Positions 53,994 through 62,649 of a stretch of 64,000 nucleotides of DNA are shown here, in pieces (position 1 is the first letter of the stretch; each line of letters starts with the position of its first letter). Source of the DNA: Roseovarius sp. ZX-A-9 (GTDB taxonomy: Bacteria > Pseudomonadota > Alphaproteobacteria > Rhodobacterales > Rhodobacteraceae); contig NZ_JAPWHW010000008.1 of the NCBI RefSeq assembly GCF_028369135.1, positions 1 through 64,000 of the forward strand. The letters are read 5' to 3'. The translations under genes were made by a program, and so were the position numbers. The notes under the pieces are model-generated. The model saw only the letters and a program-made list of their open reading frames with translations, searched no databases and was not told the origin of the DNA.

Positions 53994-54221
53994 ATGACAC
54001 AGCGGCCTGCCAAACGCTCCCTGACGCTGCGCGGTCACCGCACCAGCGTCTCGCTGGAGGATGAATTCTGGCAGGCCTTTCGCCAGATTGCGGCGGAAAA
54101 ATCAATACCTGTCAACGCGTTGGCAGCCAAAATTGATGCCGAACGCGGGGCCGATCTCGGCCTTGCGTCGGCCATCCGGCTATACGTGCTGCGCCACTAC
54201 CGGCAAACTTCGTCCACCTGA
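53994..54221 (+). CDS. Ribbon-helix-helix domain protein
   Basis: A 75-residue protein with an RHH fold: strand SLTLRGHRTSVSLE, helix EFWQAFRQIAAEKS and helix NALAAKIDAE. RHH proteins bind DNA as dimers through the strand. It follows the DUF4169 gene and precedes the nucleoside hydrolase gene by 48 bases. The target is unknown. It could be an antitoxin-like or global DNA-binding protein. Confidence 0.82.
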   Translation: MTQRPAKRSLTLRGHRTSVSLEDEFWQAFRQIAAEKSIPVNALAAKIDAERGADLGLASAIRLYVLRHYRQTSST

Positions 54222-54269
54222 ACCTGCGCCACATGGACAATGTGCGGCGCGCGTTGCATGGTCGCGCGC

Positions 54270-55211
54270 ATGAACGCGCGCAAGATCATCATCGACACCG
54301 ATCCCGGACAGGACGACGCCGTGGCCATCCTGCTGGCCCTGGCCAGCCCGGATGAGCTCGACCTTCTGGGCATCACCTGCGTCGCGGGCAACGTGCCGCT
54401 TGATCTGACCACGCGCAACGCCCGGATCATCTGCGAACTGGCGGGCCGGCCGGACATCCCGGTCTTTGCCGGATGCGACCGGCCGCTGGGACGCGCGCTG
54501 GTCACTGCGGAGCATGTGCATGGCCGCACCGGCCTTGACGGGCCGGACCTGCCCGAGCCGACAATGCCCCTGCAGGACCGGCACGCCACCGAGTTTATCA
54601 TCGACACGCTGCGCCGCCATGATGCAGGCACCGTCACGCTGTGCCCTATCGGGCCGCTCACCAATATCGCGACAGCGTTTAACAAGGCGCCGGATATTAT
54701 TGAAAAGGTGCAGGAAATCGTCCTCATGGGCGGGGCCTATTTCGAAGTGGGCAATGTCACGCCCACGGCGGAATTCAACATCTATGTGGACCCCGACGCG
54801 GCCGATATCGTGTTTTCCTCTGGCGTGCCGATCACGGTGATGCCGCTCGATGTGACACACAAGGCGCTGGTGACACGCGCCCGCAACGACGCCTTTCGCG
54901 CACTTGGCACCCCCGTCGGTATGGCGGTGGCGCAAATGACGGATTTCTTCGAGCGCTACGACAAGTCGAAATACGGCAGCCTCGGCGCGCCGTTGCACGA
55001 CCCGTGCGTGACCGCCTACCTGATCGCCCCGGAACTCTTCACCGGCCGACACGTCAATGTCATGGTTGAAACCGCGTCCGAGTTGACCATGGGAATGACC
55101 GTCGCCGACTGGTGGGGCGTCACGGATCGCGCGCCGAATGCGCTTTTTATCGGTGATCTGGATGTAGATGGTTTCTTTGCCCTGCTGACTGAAAGGCTGG
55201 CCCGCTTGTGA
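54270..55211 (+). CDS. Inosine-uridine-type nucleoside hydrolase
   Basis: A 313-residue calcium-dependent N-ribohydrolase that releases a base and ribose from nucleosides. The N-terminal Ca site is IIIDTDPGQDDAVAILLAL (residues about 5-23), with ITCVAGNVPLDLTTRNA, CPIGPLTNIATA and LDVTHKALVTR as further family motifs. ATG 54270 gives the usual length. It overlaps the GNAT gene by four bases. It may work with the BMP importer/amidohydrolase genes at 37-42 kb in base salvage, though it is 12 kb away. Confidence 0.92.
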   Translation: MNARKIIIDTDPGQDDAVAILLALASPDELDLLGITCVAGNVPLDLTTRNARIICELAGRPDIPVFAGCDRPLGRALVTAEHVHGRTGLDGPDLPEPTMPLQDRHATEFIIDTLRRHDAGTVTLCPIGPLTNIATAFNKAPDIIEKVQEIVLMGGAYFEVGNVTPTAEFNIYVDPDAADIVFSSGVPITVMPLDVTHKALVTRARNDAFRALGTPVGMAVAQMTDFFERYDKSKYGSLGAPLHDPCVTAYLIAPELFTGRHVNVMVETASELTMGMTVADWWGVTDRAPNALFIGDLDVDGFFALLTERLARL

Positions 55212-55654
55212 CTGCACTGACCCTTGCCAAACCTGACGATCTGGACCGGTTGATGCCGCTCTGCACGGCCTTCCAGATCGAAGAGGGCCTGCCGCCTGAC
55301 CCTGACACTCTGCGCGCGGCGCTGGTGCCGCTGCTCGAAGGGTCGCCGCATGGCGCGGTCTACATCGTCGGCCCGGTGCGAGCGCCCATCGGCTATGCGG
55401 TGGTGTGTTTCGGCTGGTCGCTGGAATTCGGCGGGCTCGACGGGTTTCTTGACGAGATCTACATCCGCCCCGGTGTGCGCGGGCGCGGCATCGGCAGCGA
55501 AATCCTGAACTCCCTGCCCAAGGCATTGGCGGGCGCAGGCCTCAAAGCGCTGCATCTGGAGGTCCGGCGCGACAACGAAAAGGCCCGCGCGCTCTATGCT
55601 AAGCTGCACTTCGAGCCGCGAGAGCAATATATGCTGATGACCCGGCGCTTTTGA
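55208..55654 (+). CDS. GNAT-family N-acetyltransferase
   Basis: A 148-residue acetyl-CoA-dependent transferase. The acetyl-CoA-binding motif A reads LDEIYIRPGVRGRGIGSEILNSL (about 77-99), followed by LHLEVRRDNEKARALYAKLHFEPRE, which is typical of GNAT motif B. It starts at GTG 55208, overlapping the hydrolase stop, so the two are coupled. The acceptor is unknown. Confidence 0.88.
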   Translation: MTALTLAKPDDLDRLMPLCTAFQIEEGLPPDPDTLRAALVPLLEGSPHGAVYIVGPVRAPIGYAVVCFGWSLEFGGLDGFLDEIYIRPGVRGRGIGSEILNSLPKALAGAGLKALHLEVRRDNEKARALYAKLHFEPREQYMLMTRRF

Positions 55655-55738
55655 GTATTTGCCCAGTAAAGAAGCGCGGCACCGGCCGTGCCGCAAACAA
55701 AGGCTGGATTTCATGTGCAGAGCGATTAGTTAGGGATC

Positions 55739-57160
55739 ATGAGCCTCCATATCCCCTTTGATAACAGCTATGCGCGATTGCCGCCGCATTTCCACACCCG
55801 GATCAATCCCAAACCGGTGCGCACGCCGCAACTCCTGCGCTTCAACACCGCGCTGGCCGAAGAGCTTGGGATCACCCCCGGACCGGAAGATGAGCTGGCC
55901 GAGGTATTTTCGGGCAACCGCGTTCCGGGCGGCGCGATACCACTGGCGCAAGCCTATGCAGGCCACCAGTTCGGCGGGTTTAACCCAGCCCTTGGTGACG
56001 GGCGCGCCAACCTGCTGGGCGAGGTGGTGGACAGCAATGGACAGCGCCGCGATATCCAGCTCAAGGGCTCTGGCCCCACCCCCTACAGCCGCATGGGCGA
56101 CGGGCGCGCCTGGATGGGACCGGTCCTGCGCGAATATGTGATCAGCGAGGCGATGCATGCCCTAGGCGTGCCGACCACCCGTGCGCTGGCCGCCGTCGCC
56201 ACGGGCGAGCCGGTTTACCGCGAACAGGGCGCCCTGCCCGGTGCCGTGCTGACCCGCGTCGCCGCCAGCCATATCCGCGTTGGCACGTTTCAGTACTTTG
56301 CGGCCCGGCGGGACACGGACGCCTTGCAGACGCTCTGCGACCACGTCTTGCAACGGCATTACCCACAGGCAGAAGGCCCTGAAGGCCTGCTGCGCGCGGT
56401 CGCGCAGCGGCAGGCGGAACTGGTGGCGCGCTGGCTGTCGGTGGGGTTCATCCACGGGGTGATGAATACCGACAACACCGCCATTTCAGGCGAGACGATC
56501 GATTACGGGCCTTGCGCGTTCCTCGACACCTATCACCCGCAAACCGTGTTCAGCTCGATCGATGCGCAGGGCCGCTACGCCTATGATAACCAGATCAACG
56601 TGATCACCTGGAATCTGGCGCAGCTTGCCACTTCGTTGGTGCCCTTGATGCCCGATCAGGAGGCGGCCATCGCCAGCTTTACCGAGATCGTGCACGCCGT
56701 GCCAGGGATCGCAGACGCCGAATGGCTGCGTCTTTTCGGGGCCAAGATCGGCCTGGCCGCCGCGACCGAGGCTGATCGCGGGTTGATCGACGACCTTTTG
56801 ACCCTCATGGCCGAAGGGCGCGCGGATTTCACCAACACATTCCGCAATCTGGCCAGCGCACAGGCGCGCGATCAGTTTCTCGATCCCGCCCGGTTTGATC
56901 CCTGGCAGGCCCGTTGGCAGGCCCGCGTGGCGCAAGAGACGGGGTGGCAGGCACGCATGGATGCGGCCAACCCTGCCTTCATCCCGCGCAATCACCGGAT
57001 CGAACAGATGATCAACGCCGCCGTCGCAGGCGACATGGCGCCATTCGAGCGGCTGCTTGATGTGCTCTCGCACCCGTATCAAGACCAGCCCGAGGCGCAC
57101 GACCTGATGCGCCCGCCCGAGCCTTCCGAGGTGGTGCAGCAGACATTCTGCGGCACTTGA
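55739..57160 (+). CDS. selO: SelO/YdiU protein adenylyltransferase (pseudokinase fold)
   Basis: A 473-residue SelO-family protein that transfers AMP from ATP to Ser, Thr or Tyr residues of proteins, a known redox-linked activity of the family. Characteristic stretches are [69 protein letters not shown] and [25 protein letters not shown] (metal site). No selenocysteine codon is involved. Its C-terminus is CGT, so the penultimate-type Cys of SelO proteins is retained near the end. Confidence 0.94.
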   Translation: MSLHIPFDNSYARLPPHFHTRINPKPVRTPQLLRFNTALAEELGITPGPEDELAEVFSGNRVPGGAIPLAQAYAGHQFGGFNPALGDGRANLLGEVVDSNGQRRDIQLKGSGPTPYSRMGDGRAWMGPVLREYVISEAMHALGVPTTRALAAVATGEPVYREQGALPGAVLTRVAASHIRVGTFQYFAARRDTDALQTLCDHVLQRHYPQAEGPEGLLRAVAQRQAELVARWLSVGFIHGVMNTDNTAISGETIDYGPCAFLDTYHPQTVFSSIDAQGRYAYDNQINVITWNLAQLATSLVPLMPDQEAAIASFTEIVHAVPGIADAEWLRLFGAKIGLAAATEADRGLIDDLLTLMAEGRADFTNTFRNLASAQARDQFLDPARFDPWQARWQARVAQETGWQARMDAANPAFIPRNHRIEQMINAAVAGDMAPFERLLDVLSHPYQDQPEAHDLMRPPEPSEVVQQTFCGT

Positions 57161-57260
57161 TGCGTTTGGCGGCCACCGGGCGTCGGCTTAACGCGTTGTT
57201 CCCCCGGCACGCCGCGCGTGTTACGCCTGTCCGAAACGCGACAGGCGGAGCTTTCATCCC

Positions 57261-58511
57261 ATGACGATCCTGCAAATCACCTCGCTGCTGATCGTCCTCG
57301 CGGGCGCGTTTGGGGCGATCAACTATCTTTTCCTCAAATTGCCCTCGTCGATCGGCATTCTGGTCGTTGCGCTCTTTGCGTCATTCGGCCTGTTGGGGAT
57401 CGATCTGATCTGGCCCGCGCTCGGCGTTGCCGATCAGGTGCGCGGCTTTGTCACCGGCATCGATTTCTCCGACGCCCTGCTGGAGGGGATGCTGGGGCTA
57501 CTGCTCTTTGCCGGGGCGTTGCATGTCAAGATCTCGGACCTTCGGGCGGAATGGCTGCTGGTGTTCTTGATGGCCACCATCGGGGTTGGCCTCTCGACCG
57601 TGATTATCGGCGTGGGCTTCAGCTGGCTCACCGGCATGCCACTGCTGGTGGCGCTGGTCTTTGGCGCGCTGGTCTCGCCCACCGATCCGGTGGCCGTGCT
57701 GGGCGTGCTGCGCGAGGCGAATCTGCCGAAATCGCTGGAGACGCAGATTGCGGGTGAGTCGCTCTTTAACGACGGCGTTGGCTATGTGGTGTTCCTGGTA
57801 TTGGTCGGCATCGCCTTCCCGTCGGGGGAACATCACGGCGATAGCGGGCTTCTGGGGGCCGGCACCCTGTTTCTGCGCGAGGCGTTGGGCGGTGCGATGC
57901 TCGGGCTGGTGCTCGGCTGGCTGACATTCCGGGTGATGCGCCTGATCGACGACTACTCGCTCGAAGTGCTGCTGACGCTGGGCCTTGCGTTCGGCGGCTA
58001 CGAACTGGCGGTGTGGCTGCATATCTCGGCGCCGATCATGGCGGTCTGCGCCGGGCTGCTGATTGGCGATGTCGGCGCAAAATATGGGATGAGCGCGGAA
58101 ACCCGGCAATATGTCGACGGGTTCTGGAAACTGATCGACGAGATCCTGAACGCCGTGCTGTTCCTGATGATCGGGTTCGAGGTGTTCGCTATCGCCTTCG
58201 GGGCCGATATTTTGACGACCGGGGCAATGGCGATCGCACTGGCGCTGATCGGGCGGCTTGCGGCGGTGGCGATCCCGGTTCTCATGCTGCGCCCGTTCCG
58301 CGACTTTTCACGCGGGGTGATCCCGATCATGACATGGGGTGGGCTGAAGGGCGGGATTTCGGTCGCGCTGGCGCTCAGCCTGCCTGAAGGCGAATGGAAG
58401 CCGCTGATCCTGACCGCGACCTACATGATCGTGATATTCTCGATCATCGTGCAGGGGTTGACGGTGGCGCGGCTGGCAAACCGTATGGGGCGCGAGCCAG
58501 ATCTGGTTTGA
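57261..58511 (+). CDS. CPA1-type Na+/H+ antiporter
   Basis: A 416-residue membrane protein with about 12 helices. The ion site is GALVSPTDPVAVLGVLRE followed by GESLFNDGVGYVVFLVL, the NhaP/CPA1 pair containing the transport aspartates. LIDEILNAVLFLMIGFEVF and MTWGGLKGGISVALALSLP are further family motifs. There is no C-terminal TrkA-type domain. It exchanges sodium or potassium for protons across the inner membrane. It is convergent with the helicase gene. Confidence 0.92.
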   Translation: MTILQITSLLIVLAGAFGAINYLFLKLPSSIGILVVALFASFGLLGIDLIWPALGVADQVRGFVTGIDFSDALLEGMLGLLLFAGALHVKISDLRAEWLLVFLMATIGVGLSTVIIGVGFSWLTGMPLLVALVFGALVSPTDPVAVLGVLREANLPKSLETQIAGESLFNDGVGYVVFLVLVGIAFPSGEHHGDSGLLGAGTLFLREALGGAMLGLVLGWLTFRVMRLIDDYSLEVLLTLGLAFGGYELAVWLHISAPIMAVCAGLLIGDVGAKYGMSAETRQYVDGFWKLIDEILNAVLFLMIGFEVFAIAFGADILTTGAMAIALALIGRLAAVAIPVLMLRPFRDFSRGVIPIMTWGGLKGGISVALALSLPEGEWKPLILTATYMIVIFSIIVQGLTVARLANRMGREPDLV

Positions 58512-58704
58512 GCCGGCCGGCGCGGTGACGCAACTGGTGGAAACGCGGCGGTGATACCTGCGTGCCCTATTCACCCGCGCCAAACGCGCCAGAGGCGTGC
58601 CGAACATCAACGGCACGCCTCTGGCAGGATCAAATCGGTGATCTGGCATTTACCCGGCGCGGGTCACTCCGACTGCACCGAGCAAAAACGACAGGGAAAT
58701 GGGC

Positions 58705-60024
58705 TCAGGCCGCAGCCTGCGGCCCGCTCCCACCACCACTGCGCCGACGACGCCGCTGTTGCGGTTTGCCCGCACCACCCGGCGCGCCATGCGCTCCGGC
58801 ACCACCTTTCGGTCCACCGGTCCCGCGTCGGCCACCGCGTCCACCACCGGGGCCACCGCGCCCTTTGGGCTTGGCCGTCGGATCAGGCAGGTCTGCCCAT
58901 GCGCGCCCCGAAGCGACGGGAATCGCGATGCCCATCGTCTTCTGGATATCCTTCAGTTCGCCCATTTCGTCGGGTGCACAGAACGCGATCGCCGCGCCAT
59001 CCTTGCCCGCCCGCGCCGTGCGTCCGATCCGGTGCACATAGTTTTCCGGCACGTTCGGTAACTCGTAGTTATAGACGTGCTTGACGTCTGGAATATCCAG
59101 ACCCCGTGCGGCCACATCGGTCGCGACCAGAACCCTGACGTCGCCATCACGGAACGCCCTGAGCGCACGATCACGCTGGCCTTGGCTTTTGTTGCCGTGG
59201 ATGGTGGCCACGGCATAACCAGCTGTTTCCAGCTTCTTGGCCAGCTTGTCAGACCCGTGTTTCGTGCGGCCAAAGACCAGCGCACGTTCGTCGCGGTGCT
59301 TGTCCAGCAACTCGATCAGCAGGCCCGGCTTCTCCGCTTTCGCGATGAAATGCACCTCTTGCGTCACTTTGTCAGCGGCCTTGCCCGGGGGCGCAACCTG
59401 CACCCGCTTGGGGTTCTTGAGGTAGCTTCCTGCGATCTCTTCCATCTGCTTTGGCATCGTTGCCGAGAAAAGCATGGTTTGACGATCGGCGGGGATCATG
59501 CCGGCAATCTTGCGCAACGCGTGGATGAAACCAAGGTCAAGCATTTGGTCAGCTTCATCCAGCACGAGGAACTTTGCCTCGTCCAGACGCACCGCGCGGC
59601 GATCCAACAGATCCAACAGGCGACCCGGTGTCGCCACCAGGATATGCGTGCCTTTGTCCAGACGGTTGATCTGGACGTTGATTGACTGCCCGCCCACAAC
59701 AACACCGATTTTCATCGGCGTGTCACGAACCAGCGGCAACAGTGTATCGCGGATCTGGCCGGCCAGTTCGCGCGTTGGGGCAAGGATCAGGCTGGAAACC
59801 GCTTTGGGCCCCGGCCGTGTGTTTTGCTCCATCATTCGCGCAATCAACGGCAGACCGAATGCTGCGGTCTTGCCGGTGCCGGTCTGGGCCAGGCCCATCA
59901 CGTCGAAACCATTCAGCGCATGCGGGATCGCATGGCTCTGGATTGGTGTCGGATCGGTGATGCCCTGTGCGGCGAGTTTCTTGACCAGGCTGCTGGGCAG
60001 CCCCATTTCTTCAAACAAATTCAA
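58705..60024 (-). CDS. DEAD-box ATP-dependent RNA helicase (RhlE type)
   Basis: A 439-residue helicase when started at TTG 60024 (MNLFEEMGLPSSL). AAAGGA lies seven bases upstream of that codon, whereas the more distal TTG start at 60063 has no ribosome site. Motifs: Q motif (LFEEMGLPSS ... ITDPTPIQSHAIP), Walker A AQTGTGKT, DEAD in VLDEADQMLDLGF, SATMPK, HRIGRTARAGK. The C-terminal 60 residues are Gly/Arg/Lys-rich, useful for RNA binding. The likely role is ribosome assembly or mRNA decay, often cold-induced. Confidence 0.92.
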   Translation of the reverse strand: MNLFEEMGLPSSLVKKLAAQGITDPTPIQSHAIPHALNGFDVMGLAQTGTGKTAAFGLPLIARMMEQNTRPGPKAVSSLILAPTRELAGQIRDTLLPLVRDTPMKIGVVVGGQSINVQINRLDKGTHILVATPGRLLDLLDRRAVRLDEAKFLVLDEADQMLDLGFIHALRKIAGMIPADRQTMLFSATMPKQMEEIAGSYLKNPKRVQVAPPGKAADKVTQEVHFIAKAEKPGLLIELLDKHRDERALVFGRTKHGSDKLAKKLETAGYAVATIHGNKSQGQRDRALRAFRDGDVRVLVATDVAARGLDIPDVKHVYNYELPNVPENYVHRIGRTARAGKDGAAIAFCAPDEMGELKDIQKTMGIAIPVASGRAWADLPDPTAKPKGRGGPGGGRGGRRGTGGPKGGAGAHGAPGGAGKPQQRRRRRSGGGSGPQAAA

Positions 60025-60366
60025 ATTTATATCCTTTCGGACGCCCAATACAGGACGCCGCAATTTCTACACAGAAACGCGGCGCGCCCTGCGATGGTCG
60101 TGGTTCCGCCCGGGTCCTGACGCAACGGCGGAGATGCCATAACGCCGTTCAGACGGCTGGCCCCACGCGTGATTTTGGGATCATTCCGCGACATTTCATA
60201 TGTAGTGGCAGGCCATCTTGGCTGCCCGCTGCTCACGCGGCAGGAAATGTCGGTTGAGAGGCATATGATACTGCAACGCAGCAAAGTCAACCGTATCGTC
60301 AAAAACAAACGCCGAATAGCGGTGGAATCCGCCTGCCAAACCCCGTATTCGTAGGGAACACCGGGC
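60025..60366. other. Divergent intergenic region between helicase and Fur-family genes
   Basis: 342 bases without a convincing gene. It holds the promoters for two divergent genes and a structured element at 60189-60252 (listed separately). A 61-residue open frame at 60169-60354 has no ribosome site and overlaps the structure, so I do not call it. Confidence 0.6.
60189..60252 (+). promoter_or_regulatory. Structured, possibly switchable RNA element
   Basis: CGACATTTC (60189-60197) pairs perfectly with GAAATGTCG (60244-60252). Inside, one CTGCC (60222-60226) can pair either with GGCAG at 60207-60211 (a hairpin extended by CCA/TGG) or with GGCAG at 60239-60243. A three-way junction or an either/or switch would result. 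It lies 115 bases before the Fur-family start and could be its 5' leader or a small RNA. Confidence 0.4.
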
Positions 60367-60792
60367 GTGAGACTGACCATGATCGAAACCATTATCGACC
60401 GTTGCGCGGCCAAGGGTCTGCGCATGACTGACCAAAGACGAACCATTGCCGCTGCGCTGGAAGAGTCCGATGATCATCCTGATGTCGACGAGCTCTTTGC
60501 CCGTGCCAGCGCCCGTGATCCGCGGATATCGCTCGCCACGGTCTACCGGACGGTCAAACTGTTCGAGGAAAGCGGCATTCTGGAAAAGGTCGATTTCGGC
60601 GACGGGCGGGCCCGCTACGAGGATGCCGAGCGCGAACATCACGACCACCTGATCGACCTCAAGACCGGCGATGTGATCGAATTCGTCGACCCCGAGATCG
60701 AGGCCCTGCAGGAAAAGATCGCGGCCAAGCTGGGCTACCGCCTGACCGGCCACAAGATGGAACTCTACGGTGTGCCGTTGAAGAAACGGTAG
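60367..60792 (+). CDS. Fur-family metal-responsive regulator (Fur/Mur type)
   Basis: A 141-residue repressor. The winged helix (residues about 10-80) reads AKGLRMTDQRRTIAAALEE ... ISLATVYRTVKLFEESGIL. The dimer domain carries the metal-site AEREHHDHLIDLKTGDVIEF. The C-terminal CxxC pairs of zinc-structural Fur proteins are absent, as in many alphaproteobacterial Fur/Mur proteins that sense manganese. It starts at GTG 60367 after GGGA, with ATG 60379 as an alternative. It may regulate iron or manganese uptake genes elsewhere. Confidence 0.88.
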   Translation: MRLTMIETIIDRCAAKGLRMTDQRRTIAAALEESDDHPDVDELFARASARDPRISLATVYRTVKLFEESGILEKVDFGDGRARYEDAEREHHDHLIDLKTGDVIEFVDPEIEALQEKIAAKLGYRLTGHKMELYGVPLKKR

Positions 60793-60798
60793 CGCGGG

Positions 60799-61959
60799 CT
60801 ACCTCTCGGCCGTCACGTCATGCCCGTAGATCCAGTCGAACTGCCGCATCATCCGTACCGGTGCGACCAGCCCCCCCAGCCGCATCACGGAATGGGCCGC
60901 AAAGCGCAGCGGCGCAAAGGACAGGTGATATTTCCACGCATTGCCGTTCGCTGCACTCACGACGCGCCGCACCCGCCCTTCGCGCTTGGCCTGATAGGCG
61001 GCCAGGGCTGTGCCCATGTCCGGCTTGGCCGCCACCATCGCGGCCAGAACCCACGCATCTTCCAGCGCCATGCACGCCCCCTGCGCCATGAATGGCAGCG
61101 TCGGATGCGCCGCATCGCCCAGAAGCGCCACACCGTCCCGGCCCCAGACCGCCGCGACCGGATGCCGGAAGAGGCCCCATTGATGCACCATGTCCACCCG
61201 CGCCAAAAGCGCCTGCGCCGCGGGGCCGAACCCGGAAAACTGCGCGCGCAGCTGATCGGGATTGCCTTCGTGGCTCCAGCTTTCTGCGGTCCACGCGGCG
61301 CGCTCCTCGACCGCCACAAGGTTCATCAACTGCCCGTCGCGCAGCGGATAACTGACCAGATGCCGGCGCGGCCCCATGTCCACCCGTGCCTCGGCCGTGG
61401 CTGAACCGGGAGCGGGCACAGTGGCGCGCCACGCGACCTGACCGGTGAAAAACGGCGCAGTGGCGCCATTCAGCGCCGGGCGCAGCACCGAATGCAGCCC
61501 ATCCGCGCCAATCACCAGATCGGCGCTCTGCGTACCCGCATCCGTCCGCAGGGCCGGCCCCGGCCCGGCGTCATGCACCTTGGCACCCAGTCGGATCGTT
61601 ACCCCTGCATCCAGTGCGCCGCGATGCAGGATGTCGATCAGGTCGGCCCGGTGAACGAACCAGTAGTCACGCTCTTGCAAGGCCCCCAGATCCAGCCGCA
61701 CCACCCGCGCGCCGCGATAGTCATGCAGTGCGATCCCGCGGGCCTGCTGCCCCGCGCCGCGCAACGCATCGCCCAGACCAAGCGCCCGCAGCACCGCGAA
61801 ACCGTTCGGGCTGATCTGCAATCCCGCGCCGACCTCGGTGATGGCGGGTGCTTGTTCATAGAGCGTGACGCGCGCACCGCGCAGCGCACAGGCACGGGCC
61901 ACGGCCAACCCGCCGATCCCACCGCCAATCACGGCAATCTTCAATGCATGCATATCCAT
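60799..61959 (-). CDS. FAD-dependent aromatic monooxygenase (salicylate-hydroxylase-like)
   Basis: A 386-residue flavoprotein hydroxylase. The N-terminal FAD motif is IAVIGGGIGGLAVARACALRG, then GAGLQISPNGFAVLRALGL. The DG motif is DLVIGADGLHSVLR and the GD motif GDAAHPTLPFMAQGACMALEDA. This pattern defines the NADH-dependent group that hydroxylates salicylate or 6-hydroxynicotinate-like aromatics. It is convergent with the Fur-family gene and follows dksA on the same strand after a terminator. Substrate unknown. Confidence 0.88.
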   Translation of the reverse strand: MDMHALKIAVIGGGIGGLAVARACALRGARVTLYEQAPAITEVGAGLQISPNGFAVLRALGLGDALRGAGQQARGIALHDYRGARVVRLDLGALQERDYWFVHRADLIDILHRGALDAGVTIRLGAKVHDAGPGPALRTDAGTQSADLVIGADGLHSVLRPALNGATAPFFTGQVAWRATVPAPGSATAEARVDMGPRRHLVSYPLRDGQLMNLVAVEERAAWTAESWSHEGNPDQLRAQFSGFGPAAQALLARVDMVHQWGLFRHPVAAVWGRDGVALLGDAAHPTLPFMAQGACMALEDAWVLAAMVAAKPDMGTALAAYQAKREGRVRRVVSAANGNAWKYHLSFAPLRFAAHSVMRLGGLVAPVRMMRQFDWIYGHDVTAER

Positions 61960-61975
61960 GCGACCGGTGATGAAA

Positions 61976-62005
61976 CGAAAAACGCCGGAGCGAAAGCCCC
62001 GGCGT
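61976..62005 (-). terminator. Intrinsic terminator of dksA
   Basis: Read on the minus strand, ACGCCGGGGC (62005 down to 61996) pairs with GCTCCGGCGT (61991 down to 61982), one mismatch, TTTC loop, followed by TTTTCG. It is a textbook rho-independent terminator placed 27 bases after the dksA stop. Confidence 0.85.
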
Positions 62006-62031
62006 CAGCAAATTCTTCGATTTCGGCGCGG

Positions 62032-62454
62032 TCAGTCGTCGCGGTGGACCTTTTCGCGGCGCTCGTGGCGCTCCTGCGCTTCCAGGGTCATGGTCGCGAT
62101 CGGGCGCGCATCCAGCCGCTTGAGGCTGATCGGCTCGCCGGACATTTCGCAATATCCGTATTCGCCATCTTCGATCCGGCGCAGCGCCTGGTCTATCTTG
62201 GCCACCAATTTGCGCTGGCGATCGCGGGTGCGCAACTCTAGCGCGCGGTCGGTTTCTTCACTCGCCCGGTCGGCCACATCGGGGATTGCGCGGGTGCCGT
62301 CCTGCAAACCCTCGATCGTGTCGCGGCTGCCTGCCAGCAGATCATCGCGCCAATCCAGCAGTTTACGCCGGAAATATTCCAGCTGCCGCTCATTCATAAA
62401 CGGTTCGTCATCGACCGGTCGATAGTCCTCCGGCAAGAAAACTTCTGTTTTCAT
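62032..62454 (-). CDS. dksA: DksA/TraR-family RNA polymerase-binding protein, zinc cysteines lost
   Basis: A 140-residue DksA that acts with ppGpp in the secondary channel of RNA polymerase. The coiled coil spans about 20-95, and its tip residues Asp59, Asp62 and Ala64 align with E. coli Asp71, Asp74 and Ala76. In the globular domain only Cys102 remains. The positions of the other three zinc ligands are Ser105, Thr123 and Ala126, so zinc cannot bind in the usual way. ATG 62454 has a GAGGGTAAGC site. A frame extension to 62574 is not used. Confidence 0.92.
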   Translation of the reverse strand: MKTEVFLPEDYRPVDDEPFMNERQLEYFRRKLLDWRDDLLAGSRDTIEGLQDGTRAIPDVADRASEETDRALELRTRDRQRKLVAKIDQALRRIEDGEYGYCEMSGEPISLKRLDARPIATMTLEAQERHERREKVHRDD

Positions 62455-62649
62455 ATGCTTACCCTCATCAACATCAAGGCTGTTTTTGATATCCGGTTTC
62501 GACACCTTGTGTCCCCTTTTGTGCCAGCGTCTACTGCATGAAAGGTCGAATGTCACTAGACAATCACGATGCATTGATGTGTTTTGCCCCTCTCGTTACT
62601 GTACCGCGCGACGCCGATGAGTAACGGCACGAAAAGGATTGAAAACGTG

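Noticed and set aside
60169-60354. 61-residue open frame in the helicase/Fur-family gap
   Set aside because: No ribosome site, odd composition, overlaps the structured RNA element.
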